Shown: positions 56,799 through 64,000 of the stretch, one piece after another
How the letters are laid out: each line of letters opens with the position of its first letter
How positions within the stretch are numbered: the stretch's first letter is position 1
DNA from: Actinomycetes bacterium
GTDB taxonomy: Bacteria; Actinomycetota; Acidimicrobiia; Acidimicrobiales; RAAP-2
Direction: 5' to 3'
DNA: 64,000 nucleotides
NCBI GenBank assembly: GCA_021779855.1
Contig: JAJXZW010000001.1
Span: 62,001 to 126,000 of the forward strand
Notes under the pieces: model-generated
The model's input: only the letters and a program-made list of their open reading frames with translations
Told to the model about the DNA's origin: nothing
The model's database searches: none
Program-made: the position numbers and the translations under genes

Positions 56799-59279
56799 GT
56801 GGCCCGGCGCGCTGCACCCGGAATCGACCCCGCGGCCCCCGTCGCGGTCGGCGGACGGGCGGGTGACCTGCGGGGTCGCTACGCCGAGTGGCGACGCCGT
56901 TTCCGTCTCGCCCCGAGCGGACCACTCGCCGGGGCCGAGCCCCTCTACGCCGCGCTCTCCCAACTCGCCGTCGGAGTGTTCGCCGACTGGGTCGTCGTCG
57001 ACCTGGTCGACGACGAGGGCGCGACGATTCGAGCCCACCTGGGACACGACGGGGCCGACGACGCAGCGGCCGCCCGCGCCCTTGGTCGAGCGGCCCCGGG
57101 TCTCGCCGGCGTGATCGACCGGGTCATCGCCAGTGGCGACACCGAGACTTGGCCCGAGGAGGGTGGCGAGCCGCGTGCGATCGTGGTCGGCCTACGGGTG
57201 AAGGACCGCGCCTACGGCTCGGTGAGCTTCGTCCTGGGGCCCGGTCGCCCCTCCTTCGACGGCGTGGACGTGACCGTCGCTGAGGAGGTGGCGTGGGGGG
57301 TCGGCGCGATGATCGAGCGGGCGGTTCTGCAGCTCGACAACCGACGGGCGCTGCGGGCCACCCAGCGCATGGCGCGCCAGCTCCACCAGCTCTTCGCCGC
57401 GACGGTCACCGTCTCGGGCATTCGCGAGGAGCGAGAGATCGCGCGCGCCGTCGCACAGAGCGCCCGGCGGATCTTCGACGCCGAGTCCGCCGTCGTCGTC
57501 CTCGAGCGTGAGGGGGTGACGGCCTCGGTCAACCGTGGGCAGGCGCGTGCGACGTTCGTCCCCGCGCTCGAGGCCCCGGTCCCCGACCCGGGCGACGCGG
57601 GGACGGTGGTGGCGGGTGAGTGGCTGAGCGCCGTGGTCGGGGAGCGTCCGGGTCTGCGTTACGGCCTGCTGGCCGTGCGACGGGGTGGTGGGGACTTCGC
57701 GACCGAGGACCGAGAGATCGCCACCCTGCTGGCGCAGGCGGCCGCCACGGCCCTCGGCACCACGGCGCTCTCGCGTGGGGTGGAGCGCAGCGAGGCGCGG
57801 CTGCGGACCCTGGTCGAGACGGCGCCCGTGGGCATCGTCGAGGTCGATGCCGGTGGTGTCGTCCGCTGGTGGAACCGGGCCGCCGAGCGGATCTTCGGCT
57901 GGCCGCCGGCCGAGGGCGGATCGGCGCCGTCGGTGCCGGCGGCCTTCGCCGGGGCCCTGGCCGAACTGGCCGCGGCGTCGAGGAGCGCCTCCGGCCCGGC
58001 CGCGCGGGACCTGGTCGACGTGACGGTGCGTGGCCGGAGCCGGGACCTCACGACGTCCGCGGCGCTCGTCGATCTGCCGGATGAGGACGGGCCCACCCTC
58101 ATGGTCCTCGTGGATGACGTGACCGATCATCGTCAGCTCAAGGCGGAGGTCGCCCACGCCCAGCAGATGGAGTTGCGCGGCCGCGTCGCGAGCACCGTCG
58201 CGCACGACTTCAACAACCTGCTCACCCTGATCTCGGGGTACGCCGAACTCCTGTCGCACGAGATGGTCGGGGACCGACTCCTCGAGATGGTCCACGACAT
58301 CCAGGCGACCACCTCGCGCGCCTCGATGCTCACGGCCCAGCTCCAGAGCATCGGGCGCACTCAGGCCCTCGAGCCGGCCGCGCTCGCGCCGGTCGACGTG
58401 GTGCGAGCGAACGCCGAGGTGCTCGAGCGCATCGTCGGCCACGACGTCGAGCTCGAGCTCGTGCTCGACGACGACGCGGGCGCCATCCTCGTGGACGCCG
58501 CGCAGTTCGAGCAGATGCTCTTGAACCTGGCCGTGAACGCCCGTGACGCGATGCCCGACGGCGGTCGCCTCCGCATCGCGGTCGAGCGCGTCGAGGTCGA
58601 CGAGGCGCGAGCCGGTGAGCTCGGGGTCGAGCCCGGTCCGTTCGTCTCGGTGACCGTGAGCGATACCGGTGTGGGGATGGATGAGGAGACCATGGCTCGC
58701 TGCTTCGACGCGTTCTTCACGACCAAGGGCCCCCTGAAGGGGACGGGACTGGGCTTGGCGTCAGCCCGACGGCTCGTTGAGGCGAGCGGTGGCTCGATCA
58801 CGGTGCGTGCCGTGGTCGGCGCCGGTGCCACCTTCGAGGCGTTCTTCCCGATCACGCGCGAGGCGGTCGTCGTCGAGCTCGCGAGCGCCACGCCACGGCG
58901 CGCCCGCGGATACGCCACGGTTCTCGTGGTCGAGGACGACGGCGGGCTCCGTCGTCTCATGGACCAGGTCCTCGCGAGGAACGGTTACACCGTCCTCGTC
59001 GCGGAGAGCGGCGAGGAGGCCCTCGAGAGGGCCGACGCCTACGAGGGACCGATCGATCTCCTGGTGAGCGACGTGGTCTTGGGTGGGATGTCGGGCCCCG
59101 AGGTAGCGACCCGTCTCCAGCGCCGTCGCCCGGGCACCATGGTCCTCCTCACGTCGGGCACGGCCGACCGGTCGGTGATCGACGGGCTCTCACCGGGCAC
59201 GGCGGCCTTCCTCGCCAAGCCGTTCCGCCCGAGCGCCCTGATCGACGGGGTCCACGAGCTCCTCGCCCGACGCGACTAG
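56799..59279 (+). CDS. hybrid sensor histidine kinase (GAF-GAF-PAS-HK-REC)
   Basis: An 826-residue soluble kinase. Two GAF-like regions (about residues 50-175 and 200-325) and a PAS domain (335-445, ETAPVGIVEVDAGGVVRWWN) precede the phosphoacceptor motif TVAHDFNNLLTLISGY with His469, an HATPase_c domain (NLAVNARDAMPDGG as N box, SDTGVGM, FFTTKGPLKGTGLGL) and a C-terminal receiver with its Asp in LLVSDVVLGGMSG. It follows the EAL gene by four bases. No DNA-binding output domain is present; output is probably through the EAL protein or the convergent regulator. Confidence 0.9.
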   Translation: MARRAAPGIDPAAPVAVGGRAGDLRGRYAEWRRRFRLAPSGPLAGAEPLYAALSQLAVGVFADWVVVDLVDDEGATIRAHLGHDGADDAAAARALGRAAPGLAGVIDRVIASGDTETWPEEGGEPRAIVVGLRVKDRAYGSVSFVLGPGRPSFDGVDVTVAEEVAWGVGAMIERAVLQLDNRRALRATQRMARQLHQLFAATVTVSGIREEREIARAVAQSARRIFDAESAVVVLEREGVTASVNRGQARATFVPALEAPVPDPGDAGTVVAGEWLSAVVGERPGLRYGLLAVRRGGGDFATEDREIATLLAQAAATALGTTALSRGVERSEARLRTLVETAPVGIVEVDAGGVVRWWNRAAERIFGWPPAEGGSAPSVPAAFAGALAELAAASRSASGPAARDLVDVTVRGRSRDLTTSAALVDLPDEDGPTLMVLVDDVTDHRQLKAEVAHAQQMELRGRVASTVAHDFNNLLTLISGYAELLSHEMVGDRLLEMVHDIQATTSRASMLTAQLQSIGRTQALEPAALAPVDVVRANAEVLERIVGHDVELELVLDDDAGAILVDAAQFEQMLLNLAVNARDAMPDGGRLRIAVERVEVDEARAGELGVEPGPFVSVTVSDTGVGMDEETMARCFDAFFTTKGPLKGTGLGLASARRLVEASGGSITVRAVVGAGATFEAFFPITREAVVVELASATPRRARGYATVLVVEDDGGLRRLMDQVLARNGYTVLVAESGEEALERADAYEGPIDLLVSDVVLGGMSGPEVATRLQRRRPGTMVLLTSGTADRSVIDGLSPGTAAFLAKPFRPSALIDGVHELLARRD

Positions 59280-59977
59280 CGCGCGGGCGCCTCGAATCGG
59301 TAACCGACGCCGCGGACGGTCGTGATCCACTGCGGCTTGTTCGGGTCGACCTCGAGCTTCACCCGGAGTCGACGCACGTGCTCGGTCACCGTCGCCTCGT
59401 TCTGCCACTCGGGAGATGACGCCCAGACGTGTTCGAGCAACTGGGCCCGGGAGTAGACCTGGCGGGGCGTCTTCGCCATGAAGGCGAGCAGGGCGAACTC
59501 GCGTGACGTGAGATCGATGAGGCGTCCGTTGAGTCGCACCTCGTGGGTGTTCTCGTTGATCTGAAGCTCGCCGAAGGCGATGGTGGGCGCCTCGATCCGG
59601 TGGTTCTGGGCGTTGACCCCGGCTCGGCGCAGCACCGATTCGATCCGCGCCGACATCTCCCCGAGGCTGAAGGGCTTGACGACGTAGTCGTCGGCCCCCA
59701 GCTTCAATCCGGCTATCCGCTCGGTCTCGAGGCCCCGTCCGGTGAGGAAGATCACCGGTACGTCGGAGAGGAGGCGGATCTCGCCGAGGAGCTCCCGGCC
59801 GTCCTCCTCGCCGAGGACGATGTCGAGGATCACGAGATCCGGCTCCTCGGCCGAGGCGAGCTGGAGGGCCCGGGCGCCGTCCTGGGCGACCGACACCTGG
59901 TAGCCCTCGCCGACGAGGTGGGTCTCGAGCATCTTGGTGATCGCGGGATCGTCGTCGATGACGAGGACCGAGGTCAC
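59276..59977 (-). CDS. OmpR-family response regulator
   Basis: A 233-residue regulator. The receiver has VIDDDP, the Asp in LVILDIVLGEEDG, Thr in FLTGRG and Lys in VVKPFS; the winged-helix domain ends RGVGYRFEAP. It converges on the hybrid kinase gene with a shared CTAG stop, so the two are neighbours but not an operon. Two GTG starts (59977, 59983) are equally possible. Confidence 0.91.
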   Translation of the reverse strand: MTSVLVIDDDPAITKMLETHLVGEGYQVSVAQDGARALQLASAEEPDLVILDIVLGEEDGRELLGEIRLLSDVPVIFLTGRGLETERIAGLKLGADDYVVKPFSLGEMSARIESVLRRAGVNAQNHRIEAPTIAFGELQINENTHEVRLNGRLIDLTSREFALLAFMAKTPRQVYSRAQLLEHVWASSPEWQNEATVTEHVRRLRVKLEVDPNKPQWITTVRGVGYRFEAPAR

Positions 59978-60133
59978 GGGCACCCCGTCGTGGCGGGCCG
60001 GGACCGCAGTGGGGTGCGCACGGGGCCATTGTACGAAACGTCCCCCCCGCGGGTGGGACCAATCGCTCTCCGAGCCCGAAGGAGGCCACCGGCGCGGCAC
60101 GGGGACGAGGGGTGCGACTGCCAGACTTGAGGG

Positions 60134-61723
60134 GTGACGGTCCTCGCCGCTGAAAGGGAGCCGACGACGTCGGCGAGGGCCGGGCGTCGCCCCTCGGACG
60201 AGGCCCTGATCCTGCTCGGGATCGGGCTGCTGGCCCTCGGGACCTACCTCTGGCAGCTCTCGGTGCCCGAGCAGCTCTCCTTCTACGACTCCGGGGTGTA
60301 CCTCGCCGCGGCGGTCCACCTGGTGTCGGGTGTCGTTCCCTACCGGGACTTCACCTTCGTCCAGCCCCCGGGACTGCTCTACCTGCTCACCCCCGTGGCC
60401 CTCCTGAGCCGTCTCGTGGGCACCCACGACGGCCTGACGGTCGGCCGCGCACTGGCCTCGGTCGTCACGGCCGCCAACTGCGTGATGACGGCGGCCCTGG
60501 TCCGGCGCCACGGTCGGGTGGCGATGGTGGTCGCGGGCGTGGGCGTCGCGGTGAGCCCGGTCGCCTTCCTCGTGAGTTCGGCGATCAAGCTCGACCCGTT
60601 CTCCCTCTTCTTCGTCCTTGCCGGAGCCCTGGTCGTCGTCGGGCGCGGCTCTACGGCCGCGCTCTCGCGTCGTGGGTCGGTCCTCGCCGGCGTGGCGTTC
60701 GGGGTGGCCGGCCTCGTTAAGTTGTGGGCCTTCTTCCCCTTCGTCGCGGTCGTCGCCCTCGTCGCCTGGCGGGTCCGGAGACGCGTCGCTGCCCTCGTCG
60801 CCGCGGCCGGGGCGACCTTCCTCGCCGGAGTGGCCCCATTCCTTCTCGCGGCGCCCCGCAGCTTCGTCGCCGAGGTCTTCGTCGAGCAGCTGGGTCGCAA
60901 GGCCAACGCGGCCGATAGCGGCTCGCTCCTCTGGCGGGTGAGGGCGCTGACGGGCTACCTCGACACCCTCGTCGCGCCCAGCGCGGCAGCCGCCCTCGTC
61001 GCCTTCGGCGTCCTCGCGGTCCTCGTCGTCCTGGCGTACCGGCGCTGGTCGAACGTCTCGGACGCCGATGCCCTCATCCTCTTCGGCGCTGTCGCGGTCG
61101 TCATCATGCTGCTCACGAGCCCGGAGACCTACAGCTACTACGACTACTACGCCCAGCCGTTCCTCGTCGGCCTGGCCGTCGTGGCGCTCTGGCGCGTCGG
61201 CGCTCGGGTGAGACGACGGGTACCCGTGCCACGCGTGGGCCGGGGGACGCGTCGGCTCGTCGTCGGCTCGGTCGTGGCGAGTCTCGCGCTGGCCGCGGGC
61301 GCCCTGGTCCTCTACACGACGAGCTTCTACTCGGCCTACGCCTACGTCTACGGGTACTACGGACGATGGATGGGTCTGGTCACGCGGGTCGTGCCCTCGG
61401 GGGCGTGTGTCGTCTACAACGAGGTGGCCTTCGGGGTGTACGCGAACCGCCTCATCAGCTCGGACCCGGCGTGCCCGACGGTGGTCGACGTGTACGGGGA
61501 GTGGATGGGCAACGGCTTCCAGCTCGTCGCGGCGCCGCGCTCGTTCAGCCGCGAGTGGCTCGGCTACTTCCAGCGCGCCCAGTACGTCGTCTTCACTCGC
61601 CACAAGCCCCCCGACATCCCGTGGGACCCTGGTCTCACGCGATGGTTCGACCGGCACTACCGGCTGGTGGCGAGCCAGCAGTTCGTGTTCGTCTTCAAGC
61701 ACGTCGGCACCGGAGGGAACTGA
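60134..61723 (+). CDS. GT-C-type membrane glycosyltransferase (PMT/ArnT-like)
   Basis: A 529-residue polytopic protein with about eleven hydrophobic segments. The first extracytoplasmic loop reads SFYDSGVYLAAAVHLVSGVVPYRDF and QPPGLLY, split here, and contains the acidic residue of GT39/GT83-type transferases that use polyprenyl-phosphate sugars. A C-terminal extracytoplasmic domain (about 130 residues) follows the last helix. CAGACT with an upstream TG ends six bases before the GTG, so the message may be leaderless. Substrate unknown. Confidence 0.75.
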   Translation: MTVLAAEREPTTSARAGRRPSDEALILLGIGLLALGTYLWQLSVPEQLSFYDSGVYLAAAVHLVSGVVPYRDFTFVQPPGLLYLLTPVALLSRLVGTHDGLTVGRALASVVTAANCVMTAALVRRHGRVAMVVAGVGVAVSPVAFLVSSAIKLDPFSLFFVLAGALVVVGRGSTAALSRRGSVLAGVAFGVAGLVKLWAFFPFVAVVALVAWRVRRRVAALVAAAGATFLAGVAPFLLAAPRSFVAEVFVEQLGRKANAADSGSLLWRVRALTGYLDTLVAPSAAAALVAFGVLAVLVVLAYRRWSNVSDADALILFGAVAVVIMLLTSPETYSYYDYYAQPFLVGLAVVALWRVGARVRRRVPVPRVGRGTRRLVVGSVVASLALAAGALVLYTTSFYSAYAYVYGYYGRWMGLVTRVVPSGACVVYNEVAFGVYANRLISSDPACPTVVDVYGEWMGNGFQLVAAPRSFSREWLGYFQRAQYVVFTRHKPPDIPWDPGLTRWFDRHYRLVASQQFVFVFKHVGTGGN

Positions 61724-62500
61724 GTGCTCGCGGCTCTCGTCGTCGGTTGCGGCCTCCTCGGCCTCGCTGTGGGCTCGTTCCTCAACGTGGTCATTTACAG
61801 GGTGCCCCGTGGCGAGTCCGTCGTGCGACCGGGCTCGCACTGCCCCACGTGCGCCGTGGCGATCGCCCCGCGCGACAACATCCCGGTCCTCTCGTGGATC
61901 GTCCTGCGGGGACGCTGTCGGCGTTGCGGTGCAGCGATCACCCCGCGCTACGTCCTCGTCGAGGCGCTGACCGGGATCCTGTTCGCCGGCACCGCGGCCC
62001 GCCTGGGTGCGACCTGGGCCCTGCCCGCGGTACTCGCGTCCGTGGCGACGCTCGCCGCCCTCGCCGCCATCGACCTCGAGAAGCTCATCTTGCCCAAGCG
62101 CGTCGTCTACCCGGGCCTGGCCCTCGTCGCGCTGCTCCTCGTCGGGGCCGCCCTCGCCGAGCGGTCGTGGACCCGTCTGGGCGTGGCGGTCGTGTGCGCC
62201 CTCGCCTGGTACGTGCTCTTCTTCCTCATCAACCTCGCGGCACCCCGTGCCCTCGGCTTCGGGGACGTGCGGCTGTCACTGCTGCTGGGGGTGACGCTGG
62301 GCTGGTTCGGCTGGCGCTACGCCGTCGTCGGGTTCTTCGCGGCCAACGTGGTCGGCCTCGTGGTGGGCGTCGCGCTCATCGCCGCGGGTCGGATGAGCCG
62401 ACGTCAGCCCATCCCCTACGGCGTCTTCCTCGCTATCGGGACGGTGGGCACGATCCTCGTCGGACCCGTGGCCGTGTCGTGGCTAGCGGGCATCCGGTGA
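61724..62500 (+). CDS. prepilin peptidase (type IV leader peptidase/methyltransferase)
   Basis: A 258-residue bifunctional PilD-type enzyme. The N-terminal part has SFLNVVIYRVPRGESVV, two CxxC pairs (CPTC and CRRC), DNIPVLSWIVLRGRCR and RYVLVEALTG. The aspartyl protease residues are in IDLEKLILP and GFGDVRLS, and about seven transmembrane segments are visible. It cleaves and N-methylates type IV pilin-like precursors, so the organism should make type IV pili or a related secretion machine, although no pilin gene is in the window. It starts immediately after the preceding stop and ends with GTGA. Confidence 0.94.
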   Translation: MLAALVVGCGLLGLAVGSFLNVVIYRVPRGESVVRPGSHCPTCAVAIAPRDNIPVLSWIVLRGRCRRCGAAITPRYVLVEALTGILFAGTAARLGATWALPAVLASVATLAALAAIDLEKLILPKRVVYPGLALVALLLVGAALAERSWTRLGVAVVCALAWYVLFFLINLAAPRALGFGDVRLSLLLGVTLGWFGWRYAVVGFFAANVVGLVVGVALIAAGRMSRRQPIPYGVFLAIGTVGTILVGPVAVSWLAGIR

Positions 62501-64000
62501 GCCTGCGCGGACTCGCGGGGCGCCTCGTCGAGACGCGCGACCTCGTGCCTCGACGACTGTGCGCGTGGCTCGACCACCCGGTCCGGCCCTTCGCCATCGT
62601 GATGGGCTGGATCGGCTCCACCATCCTCTTCCTGCTCGTCGCGACCGGCCTGGGTGGACCGACCGAGGGCGACTCCTCCGAGGTGGTCTACGGCACCTGG
62701 GCGATCGCCCACGGCCACCTGGGGTGCGTCTACCCCGTGATCGCCCCCCACCTCCCCCTCGGTCTCGCCAACCCCTTCGCCCTGGCTGCGCCGCTCTACC
62801 CGGTGCTCGCGGGCCTCGTGGCGGCCGCGTTGCGCATCGGCCACGCGGTCCCCTACCCGTCGGCCCACGCGCTCGGACCGGCCTGCGTGCACGGCTTCAC
62901 CCAGGCCTTCCACTGGTCGGCGTCCTCGGCCGCGATCATGCCCACGGTACGGCTGGGCTATCTCGCCTGGCTGGTCGTGCTCGCCGGGGCCAGCTACCTC
63001 GTGCGCGCGACCCCCCGGCGGGGGACGCGCTGGGAGGTGGCGATGATGTTCGTGCTCGCCGTGACGCCGCCGGTCGTCATGTGCATCACCTACTACTTCC
63101 ACCCTCAGGACCTGCTCGCGATGGGCCTGGTGCTCCTGGGGACAGGCGCCCTCCTCCGTGAGCGCACCGTGGCGTCGGGCGTATGGTTCGGGCTCGCGCT
63201 CACCGCTCAGCAGTTCGCGATCTTGGCGATCGTGGCCGTCGTGGCGGTGATGGCCCTGACTCGGTGGCGGAGCCTGGGGAGGCTTCTTGTCGGCGCCGCC
63301 GCCGCCGTCCTCGTGGTCGATGGGCCCTTCGTGGCGGTGAGCGGACTTCGTGCGGTGAAGACCGTCCTGCTCGGCTCGAGCCGGGTCGGGTCGGCCATCT
63401 CCGCTCACGGCGGCACGGTGGTCTTCGCACTCGGCTTGAGGGGGATCCCCGACTTCCTCGTGGCGCGGGTCGCCCCCATCGTGGCGGGGGCAATCGTGGC
63501 GTGGCTCGTGACGCGAGCGACGAGGGAACGGCCGCTTCGCCCCGACGTCGTCGTCGCGGTGGTCACGGCGGCGCTCCTCTGCCGGCTGGTCTTCGAGGTC
63601 AACATCTTCGGTTACTACTTCATGGCGAGCGCCATCGGACTCGTCCTGCTAGAGGTCGTCCGCGGGCAGTTCGGGCGTGACGTCCTGGCCCTCGCGGGTC
63701 TCTTCGTGGTGGGGATGAACCCCGAGCACATCGCCCTCATCTCGAACCTGACGACCTACGGGCTCTCCCTCTACTACGACCTGCCCATCGTGGTACTCGG
63801 GCTGGGCGTCCTCGTCTTCATCTACGAGACGGCCCGCCGCCGGTTCTCCCCCACGCTCGTCGTGTGGCTGGTGCTGGTGACCATGGCCGGCCAGACCCAC
63901 CTCTTCCATCGCTACGACCCCTTCTGGGCCTTTCCCGAGTGGGCCTGGCAGATCGTGCTCGTCGGGTACCTGGTGGTGATCGTGGCGCGGCGCCTGCGCG
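62497..64000 (+). CDS. polytopic membrane protein (3' partial)
   Basis: A GTG overlapping the prepilin-peptidase stop as GTGA opens a frame that stays open to the right edge, giving at least 501 residues. The protein has a basic start, a first helix (IVMGWIGSTILFLLVATGLG), a first outer loop containing EGDSSEVVYGTWAIAHGHL, and then at least nine further helices. The short acidic first loop recalls GT-C glycosyltransferases such as DUF2029 members. It is probably co-translated with pilD; the C-terminus is outside the window. Confidence 0.72.
   Translation, partial: MSLRGLAGRLVETRDLVPRRLCAWLDHPVRPFAIVMGWIGSTILFLLVATGLGGPTEGDSSEVVYGTWAIAHGHLGCVYPVIAPHLPLGLANPFALAAPLYPVLAGLVAAALRIGHAVPYPSAHALGPACVHGFTQAFHWSASSAAIMPTVRLGYLAWLVVLAGASYLVRATPRRGTRWEVAMMFVLAVTPPVVMCITYYFHPQDLLAMGLVLLGTGALLRERTVASGVWFGLALTAQQFAILAIVAVVAVMALTRWRSLGRLLVGAAAAVLVVDGPFVAVSGLRAVKTVLLGSSRVGSAISAHGGTVVFALGLRGIPDFLVARVAPIVAGAIVAWLVTRATRERPLRPDVVVAVVTAALLCRLVFEVNIFGYYFMASAIGLVLLEVVRGQFGRDVLALAGLFVVGMNPEHIALISNLTTYGLSLYYDLPIVVLGLGVLVFIYETARRRFSPTLVVWLVLVTMAGQTHLFHRYDPFWAFPEWAWQIVLVGYLVVIVARRLR

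Noticed and set aside
59978-61840. Long minus-strand frame upstream of the response regulator
   Set aside because: It is antisense to the GT-C membrane protein, highly charged and repetitive in composition; the receiver domain starts at 59977.

Overview
The window is chromosomal DNA of very high GC content (roughly 70 % or more by eye), densely coding, with many GTG starts and four-base start/stop overlaps. Gene content and order point to the Actinomycetota. The run jag-rsmG-parA-parB-cwlM-trxA-trxB-...-murJ-DUF6049-cca and the run ino1-padR-DUF5318-...-rpsF-ssb-rpsR-rplI-dnaB are both found near the replication origin of Mycobacterium. The exact class cannot be proved from sequence alone; Acidimicrobiia is my best guess. 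No tRNA, rRNA, CRISPR array, insertion sequence or prophage was seen.

Region 1 (1-27.8 kb) is origin-proximal housekeeping. It holds the end of jag, rsmG, three perfect parS sites in front of parAB, a CwlM-like cell-wall regulator with thioredoxin and thioredoxin reductase, DegV, the lipid II flippase MurJ with its DUF6049 partner, the CCA enzyme, inositol-phosphate synthase with a PadR regulator, panB, the rpsF-ssb-rpsR-rplI ribosomal operon, dnaB, a MarP-type membrane protease, an SDR, rlmN, an MFS exporter, an E1alpha/E1beta/E2 2-oxoacid dehydrogenase operon and a Bcp peroxiredoxin.

Region 2 (27.8-38.7 kb) is accessory. It has an orphan response regulator, a secreted eight-repeat protein, a small ParB-fold protein, a SHOCT protein and a secreted SGNH hydrolase. 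Then comes a tight seven-gene run: phosphopantetheinyl transferase, carrier protein, a class II aminoacyl-tRNA-synthetase-like amino acid:carrier-protein ligase, a double alpha/beta hydrolase, an acyl-CoA-dehydrogenase-like flavoprotein, an ATP-grasp ligase and a secreted esterase. It looks like a small pathway building an unknown amino-acid-derived product on a stand-alone carrier protein, and is the best candidate here for an undescribed system.

Region 3 (38.7-64 kb) is a signalling and surface-glycan region. It has a PAS-PAS-GGDEF-EAL protein with a structured element upstream, four paralogous secreted GH16-type proteins (one fused to an OmpA-like domain), a GMC oxidoreductase with a ferredoxin-like cysteine cluster, glycosyltransferases, GalE and another sugar-epimerase-like SDR, large polytopic membrane proteins, several overlooked small ORFs, an apparently degenerate EAL protein followed by a hybrid histidine kinase, a convergent response regulator, and a prepilin peptidase between two GT-C-like membrane proteins. 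The last gene runs off the right edge.

All calls come from reading motifs and context; no database search was run.
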